From assembly GCF_005217615.1 (NCBI RefSeq), contig NZ_SZNK01000001.1, positions 2,692,501 through 2,756,500 of the forward strand: a DNA stretch of 64,000 nt. Reading direction: 5' to 3'. Below, one piece after another: positions 56,280 through 62,666 of this stretch. The notes below the pieces were generated by a model. The model was not told the DNA's origin. It made no database searches and saw nothing but the letters and a program-made list of their open reading frames with translations. Every line of letters begins with the position of its first letter. The stretch's first letter is position 1. The position numbers and the translations under genes are program-made. The DNA is from Brevibacillus antibioticus (lineage in GTDB: Bacteria > Bacillota > Bacilli > Brevibacillales > Brevibacillaceae).

Positions 56280-56642
56280 CCTTTTTCAATAAAAGTCAAA
56301 AAACCGGCTTTTCAGCACCGAGAAAGTGGCGAGAACCTGAAGAAGGAGGAGCGGAGTGTAGGGGACCTACATGAGCACCGGACTCCGAAGGTGAACGCCA
56401 GTTTCGATGTCGAATCAACTTTCATAACGACTTCGTGATCAAAAGCCGACTTTTTGACCACCTTTTTCAATAAAAGTCAAAAAACCAGCTTTTCAGCACC
56501 GAGAAAGTGGCGAGAACCTGAAGAAGGAGGAGCGGAGTGTAGGGGACCTACATGAGCACCGGACTCCGAAGGTGAACGCCAGTTTCGATGTCGAATCAAC
56601 TTTCATAACGACTTCGTGATCAAAAGCCGACTTTTTGACCAC
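56280..56642. repeat. Two tandem 181-bp units with terminal inverted repeats (MITE-like / structured)
   Basis: Units 56281-56461 and 56462-56642 differ at one base by eye (position 56306 versus 56487). Within each unit a 164-bp core (56295-56458; 56476-56639) begins GTCAAAAAACCGGCTTTT and ends with the near complement of that (AAAAGCCGACTTTTTGAC), an 18-base terminal inverted repeat with 16 matches in copy 1. Inside, nested complementary segments can fold: GAAAGTGGCG with CGCCAGTTTC, ACC with GGT, CGGAGT with ACTCCG, and the hairpin TGTAGG-GGA-CCTACA. The core carries no open frame. I cannot name a known family. Confidence 0.85.
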
Positions 56643-56652
56643 CGCTTTTAAT

Positions 56653-56678
56653 GGAAAAGACCTGACACAAGGTCAGGC
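56653..56678 (-). terminator. Probable original lepA terminator, now stranded
   Basis: On the minus strand CCTGAC-CTTGT-GTCAGG is followed by TCTTTTCC. It lies immediately downstream of the duplicated lepA end at 56679-56724, where the lepA terminator would be expected. Confidence 0.65.
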
Positions 56679-56724
56679 CTACTTCTTATCATCCATGCGC
56701 AATACAGCCATAAACGCCTCTTGT
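56679..56724. repeat. Direct repeat A: copy of the last 46 bp of lepA (putative att site)
   Basis: These 46 bases are identical to 60659-60704, the true 3' end of lepA including its stop codon; identity stops sharply at both ends. The two copies bracket about 4 kb. The pattern is that of a core sequence duplicated by site-specific integration into the 3' end of a gene. Confidence 0.9.
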
Positions 56725-56907
56725 TGACCCAACGCATCTTAATGCATCGTATCAAATCAGAGCGTATTCTGTAAACGTTGGTATGACAAGAATTTGTTAA
56801 GGCTCCAATATCATAGTGTATTTTTGCATATCGAGTCAATGCGGCAACTATCCACCAGAATCGGTGGCTGTAGGGTGGCTATGTTAAATTAGTAAAACAA
56901 GCTATAT

Positions 56908-56959
56908 AAATGAAGCGATAAAAACTCGGACAACTATCCGAGTTTTTATCGCTTCATTT
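56908..56959. terminator. Perfect 23-bp inverted repeat, bidirectional terminator-like
   Basis: AAATGAAGCGATAAAAACTC and the next bases GGA pair perfectly with the right arm around the loop CAACTA. A/T-rich flanks allow termination on both strands. It stands alone inside the inserted element, between att copy A and the first gene. Confidence 0.7.
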
Positions 56960-56964
56960 TATTA

Positions 56965-57008
56965 CAAAAATAGAGCACCCTCCTGTGCAAAGAAAACTCC
57001 AAGGAGGG
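56965..57008 (-). terminator. Terminator of the DUF771-like gene
   Basis: On the minus strand CCCTCCT pairs with AGGAGGG, followed by TGCTCTATTTTTG, about 50 bases after the stop at 57057. Confidence 0.65.
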
Positions 57009-57056
57009 CTTCATCTTTACGTTTTCAATTTGGTTGTCAAACGGATACTAATTTCG

Positions 57057-57344
57057 TCACTGCTCGTGCAACCACTTAATCAGAAACTCTTTCGTCTCTC
57101 TTGCAGGGAAGTACCATTTCCCACCAACTTTAAATTTCGGAAATCTTGGATCAAAGAAGAACCTATCCTGTATGGTGTTCCAACACATACACGTATGCTT
57201 TTTTAGTTCCGTCGTATCCCAGAACACTTTTTCTGCATCAAATTCTTTAATCAATTCATGAATTCTATCGCGGATGATTTCTCTTACTTCATTCTCATTC
57301 ATCTCGATTCTAAGAATCCTTTGTTTATTATCGACAGACACCAC
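57057..57344 (-). CDS. DUF771 / excisionase-like DNA-binding protein
   Basis: This 95-residue protein (GTG 57344; an internal ATG at 57302 would give 81 residues) has a basic N-terminal helix (NEVREIIRDRIHELIKEFDAE) and the segment LKKHTCMCWNTIQDRFFFDPRFPKFKVGGKWYFPARETKEFLIKWL. Phage and integrative-element proteins of the DUF771 type show the same layout: a W-x-T-I-x-x-R helix, 'PRFPK' and 'GGKWYFPA'. They are thought to be excisionase or small regulator proteins. Codon use is AT-rich compared with the neighbouring core. It lies near one end of the putative element, with a terminator behind it. Confidence 0.7.
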   Translation of the reverse strand: MVSVDNKQRILRIEMNENEVREIIRDRIHELIKEFDAEKVFWDTTELKKHTCMCWNTIQDRFFFDPRFPKFKVGGKWYFPARETKEFLIKWLHEQ

Positions 57345-57393
57345 CCACCAACTATCCCGTGTTCATTCGTTTATTGACTGTTGCAACTCCCGT

Positions 57394-57714
57394 TCACACT
57401 TTTGATCCACTAACCCCTCCAGCTTCCATCCAAGCATTCAATTTACTTAGTTGAAAGCGAATTGCTGGTTTTCGAGAGCTTATTGATCCGAGTCGTGCCG
57501 CTTGTAATGTGCCTTCTCGTACAATAAGGTAGATCATGTCAGATGAAATATTCAGGATTTTGGCTGCTTCATTAACAGTTAACCACTTTTCAATTGTAGG
57601 CTCGCCTCTCGTCCCCAACCGTTCTAGTAATCTCGGTATCAACATCTTTACCAGCCTATCATCCTCTAATAGTTGCTGAACTATTACTTCGAGAATATCT
57701 ACTGATTTGTTCAA
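57394..57714 (-). CDS. Excisionase-family helix-turn-helix protein
   Basis: The 106-residue product starts at TTG 57714 behind AAGG. After a leader helix (residues 1-30, LEVIVQQLLEDDRLVKMLIPRLLERLG), residues 42-100 hold WLTVNEAAKILNISSDMIYLIVREGTLQAARLGSISSRKPAIRFQLSKLNAWMEAG. That is the MerR-like 'HTH_17' excisionase domain, with the usual N-E-A-A-K-I-L-x-I-S helix and a wing ending in RF. Such proteins act as recombination directionality factors or regulators on mobile elements. It is 50 bases upstream of, and in line with, the DUF771-like gene. Confidence 0.8.
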   Translation of the reverse strand: MNKSVDILEVIVQQLLEDDRLVKMLIPRLLERLGTRGEPTIEKWLTVNEAAKILNISSDMIYLIVREGTLQAARLGSISSRKPAIRFQLSKLNAWMEAGGVSGSKV

Positions 57715-57771
57715 TTATATTCGCCTTTTAAAATTATGTAACTGACCTTATTTGCAGTTTAGACAAGGGAT

Positions 57772-57887
57772 CTAAAGATTATTCAAGCCCTCATTAAATG
57801 TAGTCTCGTACGCATGATTGATCAGCGCCGCGACATGCTCCGGCAGCTTGAAGCCCATTCCGATCGAGTCGTTAATTTTTTGGACAA
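57772..57887 (-). pseudogene. YolD-like protein remnant, frameshifted and truncated
   Basis: From TTG 57887, six bases after GGAGGGG, the frame reads MSKKLTTRSEW, then degenerates. Restoring one G in the GGG run gives the continuation GFKLPEHVAALINHAYETTF and ends at TAG 57772 after NEGLNNL. 'LPEH...L' is the YolD-family signature. YolD proteins pair with UvrX-type Y-family polymerases in SOS-controlled phage/prophage operons, and the promoter here has a LexA-like box. The piece is about 38 residues, versus roughly 100 for the family, so it is both frameshifted and cut short. The GC-rich codons differ from the AT-rich neighbours. Confidence 0.55.
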
Positions 57888-57905
57888 TTTGTACCCCTCC
57901 AAAAT

Positions 57906-57951
57906 CGAACGTTTGCTCCTATTTTATACGAACACTTTGCGAACGTGCAAA
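57906..57951 (-). promoter_or_regulatory. Promoter with LexA/DinR-like box upstream of the YolD remnant
   Basis: On the minus strand TTTGCA (57951-57946), 17 bases and TATAAA (57928-57923) form a promoter. Just downstream, GAGC-AAAC-GTTC differs at one position from the Gram-positive SOS core GAAC-N4-GTTC (57906-57918 on the plus strand, CGAACGTTTGCTC). Confidence 0.5.
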
Positions 57952-57952
57952 T

Positions 57953-57985
57953 AAAAAATGCCCTCTCGGGAATCCGGAGGAGGGC
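57953..57985 (-). terminator. Terminator upstream of the YolD remnant
   Basis: On the minus strand GCCCTC pairs with GAGGGC around 14 bases, followed by ATTTTTTATTT. No minus-strand gene directly upstream needs it; it may be left from a lost gene. Confidence 0.6.
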
Positions 57986-58128
57986 TTCGTTTACCAAGCT
58001 ATTGTCTTGTATTTGTCAACCCGATTTGAGGAAATATTACTTATTTTAGGTAGAAAGAGGCATTTCCATCATGACTGTAAAATGATACCATAAATTTACA
58101 AAATTCAAATGCTCGTGAGGTGTTCATT

Positions 58129-58839
58129 TTGTTTAGTAAAAAAATCATTTCTGGTTTAGTAATAGGCTTTGCAGCTCTTATCCCTATTTCCTCACTATCG
58201 TATAGCAGTAATGAGCAAGTTATTGCCCAAGAGAAGTCTTCTGTTCCAACCAGCATTGATAAAGCTAAAATTGTTCAATGGATTAAACAGCAGGGAAAAG
58301 AAAAAGAATACTTTCTCGATAAGCTTACCTATAAATTAGTGAATCTCGACGAAGACAATGATTTAGAGCTTGTTGCATCTGCGACTGGTGGGACTCATTT
58401 AGGAAATTTCTTTATTTTTGACAAGCAACAAGAGAACTTCAAACTAATCGTTGAAAAAAAATGGCACGTTACTAGTGAAAGCCTTAATAATTTGGTAAGT
58501 TCAGATAAAAGCCCTTATGAGACAAAGAACAAAAAAATTCTCTTTGAAACTATCGAACAGACTGGTGGATCAGGAGTCCATGAAGAAAATACTCACCTTT
58601 GGTATTTAGATAATGGGAAATTCGTTGAAGCATGGGAAGGAAATTTAAAAACGTTGACCTCATTCCAGAATATTAACTCGGCCACTATTGCTACCTATCA
58701 CCTAGATGAGGACAGGTTATTCTATTTTTCCAATTCATACAAACATCCCGAAGAAGATACCAATACCCCACCCGAAGTTACTCAAAAAACATTTATATTT
58801 AGATTTGACGGAGCAAAGTTCGTCGAAGAAACTCGCTAG
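58129..58839 (+). CDS. Secreted or membrane-anchored orphan protein
   Basis: The preferred start is TTG 58129 (MFSKKIISGLVIGFAALIPISS), six bases after AGGTG; the in-frame GTG at 58120 lies within that site. It gives 236 residues. Residues 1-25 form a signal peptide or anchor. The rest is soluble and Lys/Glu/Asn-rich, with FILDKLTYKLVNLDEDNDLELVASATGG-like wording (actual: DKLTYKLVNLDEDNDLELVA), THLGNFFIFDKQQENFKLI and TFIFRFDGAKFVEETR. 'VNLDEDNDLELVA' with the later 'FIFD' recalls FG-GAP/VCBS-type Asp-rich loops that bind calcium, but this is weak. It is AT-rich and monocistronic with a strong terminator. I cannot assign a function. Confidence 0.7.
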   Translation: MFSKKIISGLVIGFAALIPISSLSYSSNEQVIAQEKSSVPTSIDKAKIVQWIKQQGKEKEYFLDKLTYKLVNLDEDNDLELVASATGGTHLGNFFIFDKQQENFKLIVEKKWHVTSESLNNLVSSDKSPYETKNKKILFETIEQTGGSGVHEENTHLWYLDNGKFVEAWEGNLKTLTSFQNINSATIATYHLDEDRLFYFSNSYKHPEEDTNTPPEVTQKTFIFRFDGAKFVEETR

Positions 58840-58852
58840 TTGATTATTGAAA

Positions 58853-58902
58853 AACAAACCACTCCTTCGCAAAAGAGTGATTGCGTAATGGAGTGGTTTG
58901 TT
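58853..58902. terminator. Bidirectional terminator between the orphan and the SleB-like gene
   Basis: AACAAACCACTCC pairs perfectly with GGAGTGGTTTGTT, with an inner CGCAA / TTGCG stem. It lies between convergent genes. Confidence 0.85.
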
Positions 58903-58927
58903 CTTAGCCTTTTCGGTTTAGATAAAT

Positions 58928-59401
58928 TTAATAACCTTTCACACGGAAAAACACATGTTTACCGATTTCATGCATTTCTACTACTCGATGTACCTTGGAT
59001 CCATCAGGGAAAGTATAGGTATTTTCAACCCTATCATACTGGTCTTCCCACATCCAATCAGCATTAAACCACAAACAATCGCCAATAGGGTTATCTTTTT
59101 TCGACATGTTTTTTGCAATATCCAAAGAATCTTTCCAAGATCGGCTGCTTGTGTCCGGTTGTAACATTTCATCCCGGTCTACAGCGGAAAATTGACTTTT
59201 CTTGAGGATTACTCCCTTATAGGTATTGCCTCCAAATTCTCGACTATCTCTATCTTTTCGATTTTTAATTACAAATGCTACTCCTCGTTTGCCTTCTTCG
59301 GACTCTCCTTCTGCTTCTGCGTAAATAATTCGTGCAAGAAGATCAGTACTACTGCAGTCCTCAAGTTGACTTTTACGTTTTAAAGGTTCACCATATGCCA
59401 T
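58928..59401 (-). CDS. SleB/CwlJ-like cell wall hydrolase without signal peptide
   Basis: The 157-residue product matches the hydrolase_2 (SleB/CwlJ) catalytic domain: STDLLARIIYAEAEGESEEGKRGVAFVIKNRKD at residues 18-50, with the likely catalytic Glu29. YKGVILKKSQFSAVDRDEM and SLDIAKNMSKKDNPIGDCLWFNA follow. SleB and CwlJ open spore cortex as lytic enzymes; related short forms occur on phages and mobile elements. No signal peptide or peptidoglycan-binding domain is seen, as in CwlJ. It starts at ATG 59401 behind GGGAG. It is downstream of the split-sigma pair on the same strand, separated by about 120 AT-rich bases that may hold its promoter. Confidence 0.8.
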   Translation of the reverse strand: MAYGEPLKRKSQLEDCSSTDLLARIIYAEAEGESEEGKRGVAFVIKNRKDRDSREFGGNTYKGVILKKSQFSAVDRDEMLQPDTSSRSWKDSLDIAKNMSKKDNPIGDCLWFNADWMWEDQYDRVENTYTFPDGSKVHRVVEMHEIGKHVFFRVKGY

Positions 59402-59523
59402 GTTAACGTCTCCCTTTTTTGATGATAAGCGATATTTTGACCGGTCTTCGTCGCTTTCACCTATCTAGGTAAAAAATAGGGACAAAACGGAACAGCTTTT
59501 CTAAAAAATTTTAAAAAAGATTT

Positions 59524-59739
59524 TCAACCCCTGATTTTCTCAATAAACTGCGTCGTAATTTCTTGAATTCCCTCTTCTTTCGGTAGCTTGAGAAAACCAG
59601 CTAGGTAGTCAATTTCAGGTTGCATTTCCTCCAAGACTTTGAGTAACGCCTCGTTATCACCATTTTTTGCTTGCTCAGCTATTAGACTGAATGCGTGGTT
59701 AGATAATTGTGCAGTTTCTTCAGGCTCCGATTTTTGCAT
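59524..59739 (-). CDS. RsoA-like small sigma co-factor candidate
   Basis: This 71-residue protein (ATG 59739 behind GAGGGG) contains FSLIAEQAKNGDNEALLKVLEEMQPEIDYLAGFLKLPKEEGIQEITTQFIEKIRG. The wording 'A+.GD.EAL..++E...P.I..LA......E...QE+...+I+.I' is that of the truncated sigma-region-2 family, which includes B. subtilis RsoA and the short HTH-like proteins of conjugative elements. It overlaps the preceding sigma-region-4 gene by 58 bases in another frame. I infer that the two form a split sigma factor. The start within the overlap is well supported by its ribosome site. Confidence 0.6.
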   Translation of the reverse strand: MQKSEPEETAQLSNHAFSLIAEQAKNGDNEALLKVLEEMQPEIDYLAGFLKLPKEEGIQEITTQFIEKIRG

Positions 59740-60014
59740 TGATTCACCCCTCTTTCTCCCATGTGTAGGTCTTCTCCGACTTCTCTTGCTGTGAAGCCTT
59801 CCAATACGATCTTGCGAATGACGTGCCTTTCCTTTTCATTAGGGAGTTGCTGTAATAGCTCTTCTACAAAAAGGTTATCATCTCTTCCGATCGTACTCTG
59901 CTGCCTGCCAAAGTCGTCCAGGATCGGGCATTCATTACGCAGCCTCTTTCTCTCTCGATTGTTCAGGTTCCAAGCAATGCGTCTTAGAATTGTCCTGCAT
60001 TCCTCTTTCGTCAA
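59682..60014 (-). CDS. Sigma-70 region 4 protein (SigO-like or phage sigma factor)
   Basis: The 110-residue product (TTG 60014) has an N-terminal basic helix (RIAWNLNNRERKRLRNECPILDD) and a C-terminal sigma region 4: FVEELLQQLPNEKERHVIRKIVLEGFTAREVGEDLHMGERGVNQCKNRSLKKLHNYL. The 'LP..ER.VI......G.T..EVG..L.+.+R.V...+..+LKKL' pattern is a -35-recognising helix-turn-helix. No region 2 is present in this chain, but the overlapping next gene supplies a region-2-like one. The arrangement recalls B. subtilis sigO-rsoA, or Xpf-type positive regulators of phage late genes. Possible targets are the SleB-like gene and its own promoter (inferred). Confidence 0.7.
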   Translation of the reverse strand: MTKEECRTILRRIAWNLNNRERKRLRNECPILDDFGRQQSTIGRDDNLFVEELLQQLPNEKERHVIRKIVLEGFTAREVGEDLHMGERGVNQCKNRSLKKLHNYLTTHSV

Positions 60015-60351
60015 ACGCTAACCTACTTTCCATTTAGTTGAGAATCAAAACCTCAAAATTACCCCAAACAAGAGCGTACGTTCGTTTTTTAGAAAAAAAA
60101 AAACGTGCCAGTGTGAATTGGCACGTCCCGAACCACTCTATCCATTTTACTAAACACTCCAGTTTGTTTGCTTAATAATCCTGTAGTGTAAACTTTTGTA
60201 AGGAAGTGTAATGCACACGCTCTGGGGCTGTTCTTTTTAAAACGCAGCTAGAAGTAACTCAAAAGCCTGCTGGATCGCCTGAACTTGCTCATCAGACAGT
60301 AACCCGTCCCCTGCTCCATAGAAGATATTGGTCAATGTTAACAAAAAATGA
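60015..60351. other. Intergenic part of the inserted element with decayed sequence
   Basis: There is no intact gene. Next to the sigma gene is AT-rich DNA with the terminator at 60092-60126. On the minus strand an open stretch ends at 60237 and reads LTNIFYGAGDGLLSDEQVQA and IQQAFELLLAAF, which looks like a genuine protein tail, but it has no start codon or ribosome site. It is probably a gene remnant. The plus-strand integrase remnant opens at 60352 after a stop. Confidence 0.4.
60092..60126 (-). terminator. Terminator inside the inserted element
   Basis: On the minus strand ACGTGCCA-ATTCACAC-TGGCACGT (perfect eight-base stem) is followed by eleven T residues. It separates the integrase side from the sigma operon. 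Confidence 0.85.
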
Positions 60352-60566
60352 GTCTTTGGTACACCAAAAACTGCATCATCTTACAGAACCATTCACATAG
60401 GGGCTACATTGATTCGAGTACTCAAGGAGCATAAAGTTCGTCAAAAAGAAAACAAACTGAAGTATGGCGAGTTTTACCAAACGAGCGACTTTGTATGTAC
60501 CAAAGAAAACGGTGAGAATGTTACCCCATCGACATCTTCGAGAGACTCATGGGCGAAGTAAAATAA
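60352..60566 (+). pseudogene. Tyrosine integrase remnant with internal deletion
   Basis: The plus strand reads FGTPKTASSYRTIHIGATLI, then RVLKEHKVRQKENKLKYGEF, then YQTSDFVCTKENGENVTPS. This is the segment of phage/ICE tyrosine recombinases that begins at the 'TPKT..S.RTI.+' strand just after the first catalytic Arg. Right after VTPS the frame breaks, and the next frame reads DIFERLMGEVK and stops at 60566, a typical integrase C-terminus. The part between (the HxxR box and the Tyr nucleophile) is missing, as is everything N-terminal. The remnant lies about 90 bases from the lepA att copy, where an integrase gene would be expected. Confidence 0.85.
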
Positions 60567-60609
60567 AATCCCCCACCATTTTGCCAATCCGGTGGCTGTA
60601 CGGTGGGGG
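60562..60609 (-). terminator. Replacement terminator behind lepA
   Basis: On the minus strand CCCCCACC pairs with GGTGGGGG around a 24-base loop, followed by ATTTTATTTTAC. It lies about 50 bases after the present lepA stop and may now end the lepA transcript. It also overlaps the integrase remnant end. Confidence 0.65.
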
Positions 60610-60658
60610 AAAGCAACTTTTGCCTTACATGCAAATCGTTAAATCCTTAATACGACTG

Positions 60659-60704
60659 CTACTTCTTATCATCCATGCGCAATACAGCCATAAACGCCTC
60701 TTGT
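60659..60704. repeat. Direct repeat B: 3' end of lepA (putative att site)
   Basis: This 46-bp sequence forms the last 15 codons plus stop of lepA and is identical to 56679-56724. It is the copy that keeps lepA intact. Confidence 0.9.
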
Positions 60705-62476
60705 GGTACCTCTACGGAACCGACAGACTTCATGCGCTTCTTTCCTTCTTTTTGCTTTTCGAGCAGTTTGCGCTTACGCGAGATGTCCCCGCCGTAACAT
60801 TTAGCAAGAACGTTTTTACGCAACGCACTGATCGTTTCACGAGCGACAACCTTTTGTCCGATGGTCGCTTGAATCGGCACCTCGAATTGCTGACGTGGAA
60901 TCAGTTCCTTCAGCTTTTCGCAGATGACTTTTCCACGAGGATAAGCCGTGTCTTTGTGTACGATAAACGACAGAGCATCCACCACTTCGCTGTTGAGGAG
61001 AATATCCATTTTCACCAGCTTGGAAGCTTTGTACCCAGCGAGCTCGTAGTCAAAGGATGCGTAGCCTTTTGTACCCGACTTCAGCATGTCAAAGAAATCG
61101 TAAACGATCTCCGACAAAGGCATGTCGTACTTCAGCTGCACACGGGTCTCACCCATATACTGCATGTCAAGAAACTCACCGCGTTTACCTTGGCACAACT
61201 GCATAACATCACCGACGTATTCTTTCGGCACCATAACTGTCGCTGTAACGTAAGGTTCCTCGATCATCTCGATCTTTTGTGCTTCCGGCATTTTGGACGG
61301 GTTGTCGATTTCGAATACTTCGCCGTTCGTTTTGGTAATGCGGTAAATAACGCTCGGCGCGGTCGTAATCAAGTTAATGTTGAATTCCCGTTCGATCCGC
61401 TCCTGGATGATCTCCATGTGCAGAAGTCCCAAGAATCCACAACGGAAACCAAAGCCAAGTGCTTGGGAAGTCTCCGGTTCAAACTGCAAAGACGCATCGT
61501 TTAGCTGGAGCTTTTCCAATGCATCGCGTAGATCGTTGTACTCGTTCGTTTCGATTGGATACAATCCGCAGAAAACCATCGGGTTGATCTTGCGGTAACC
61601 AGGTAACGGTTCAGAAGCAGGGCGATTCGCATCTGTAATGGTATCCCCCACACTGGTGTCTCCCACTGTTTTAATGGAAGCAGCTACGTAGCCTACATCG
61701 CCAACCGTTAATTCTTCTACTTGCGTTTGACGTGGAGTCGATGTACCGATTTCGGTTACCTCGAAAGACTTTCCAGTCGCCATCATTTTGATTTTCATAC
61801 CCTTTTTCAAGGTTCCGTTGATGACACGGATGGAGGCAATAACGCCGCGGTACGCATCAAAATAGGAGTCGAAAATCAAAGCTTGGAGAGGTGCATCCGG
61901 GTCTCCCTCTGGAGCAGGTACTTTTTGCACAACGGCTTCCAGTACTTCTTTAATCCCGATACCCGCTTTGGCAGAAGTCAGAACCGCATCGCTGGCATCC
62001 AGACCAATCACGTCCTCAACCTCTTGCTTCACGCGCTCAGGCTCTGCACTCGGCAGGTCGATTTTGTTGACAACCGGGATGATCTCCAGGTTGCTGTCCA
62101 ACGCTAAATACACGTTAGCCAATGTCTGGGCTTCGATCCCTTGTGCCGCATCCACGACGAGAATAGCCCCTTCACAGGCAGCCAAGCTGCGGGATACTTC
62201 ATACGTAAAGTCGACGTGTCCAGGGGTGTCAATCAGGTGGAGAATGTATTCCTCACCGTCATCTGCTTTATAGTTCAAACGCACGGCATTGAGCTTAATC
62301 GTAATCCCGCGCTCTTTTTCCAGCTCCATCGTGTCAAGAAACTGGGCTTCCATCTCACGTGCAGTCAAAGCACCGGTCAGCTCCAAAATGCGGTCTGCCA
62401 GCGTCGACTTTCCATGGTCAATGTGGGCGATGATGGAAAAATTTCGTATCCTTTTTTGTCTTTCACGACGATCCAT
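60659..62476 (-). CDS. lepA: Elongation factor 4 (LepA)
   Basis: This 605-residue translational GTPase acts in ribosome back-translocation or initiation-related biogenesis. G motifs are [25 protein letters not shown] and [27 protein letters not shown] is the switch, and ECDLNLIT-type LepA wording continues as [18 protein letters not shown]. The LepA-specific C-terminal domain ends [27 protein letters not shown]. The start is ATG 62476, since the ribosome site GGGAGG lies upstream of it and downstream of the in-frame GTG at 62497. Its 3' end serves as the att site of the inserted element, yet the product looks full length. Confidence 0.97.
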   Translation of the reverse strand: MDRRERQKRIRNFSIIAHIDHGKSTLADRILELTGALTAREMEAQFLDTMELEKERGITIKLNAVRLNYKADDGEEYILHLIDTPGHVDFTYEVSRSLAACEGAILVVDAAQGIEAQTLANVYLALDSNLEIIPVVNKIDLPSAEPERVKQEVEDVIGLDASDAVLTSAKAGIGIKEVLEAVVQKVPAPEGDPDAPLQALIFDSYFDAYRGVIASIRVINGTLKKGMKIKMMATGKSFEVTEIGTSTPRQTQVEELTVGDVGYVAASIKTVGDTSVGDTITDANRPASEPLPGYRKINPMVFCGLYPIETNEYNDLRDALEKLQLNDASLQFEPETSQALGFGFRCGFLGLLHMEIIQERIEREFNINLITTAPSVIYRITKTNGEVFEIDNPSKMPEAQKIEMIEEPYVTATVMVPKEYVGDVMQLCQGKRGEFLDMQYMGETRVQLKYDMPLSEIVYDFFDMLKSGTKGYASFDYELAGYKASKLVKMDILLNSEVVDALSFIVHKDTAYPRGKVICEKLKELIPRQQFEVPIQATIGQKVVARETISALRKNVLAKCYGGDISRKRKLLEKQKEGKKRMKSVGSVEVPQEAFMAVLRMDDKK

Positions 62477-62666
62477 GTGTTGTTCGTTCCCTCCCACGCG
62501 AATCCATTCAAACGTTCAGATTGCGCCTCGCAAAAAATACACTAACAGTAATTATAACAAACCGATGATATAAAGAGCAACAAAAGAGAATCAGGCATTT
62601 GCCTTCTTTTTCTCGTATCCAAACTTTTCCTGTGCTACAGTGGTAATAGTATGGAGGTGGCTAGGC

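Noticed and set aside
56281..56642. CRISPR array interpretation of the tandem repeats.
   Set aside because: There are only two 181-bp units, nearly identical throughout, with no short repeat/variable spacer pattern and no cas genes.
57818..58093. A plus-strand frame opposite the YolD remnant.
   Set aside because: The minus strand has promoter, ribosome site and family motif; the plus frame is its antisense shadow running through a terminator.
58129..58839. Calling the secreted orphan a calcium-binding or adhesin protein.
   Set aside because: One Asp-rich stretch is too little; no repeat or domain is recognisable.
59402..59523. A specific SigO-type promoter motif before the SleB-like gene.
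   Set aside because: The region is AT-rich and I could not find a motif shared convincingly with the sigma pair's own upstream region.
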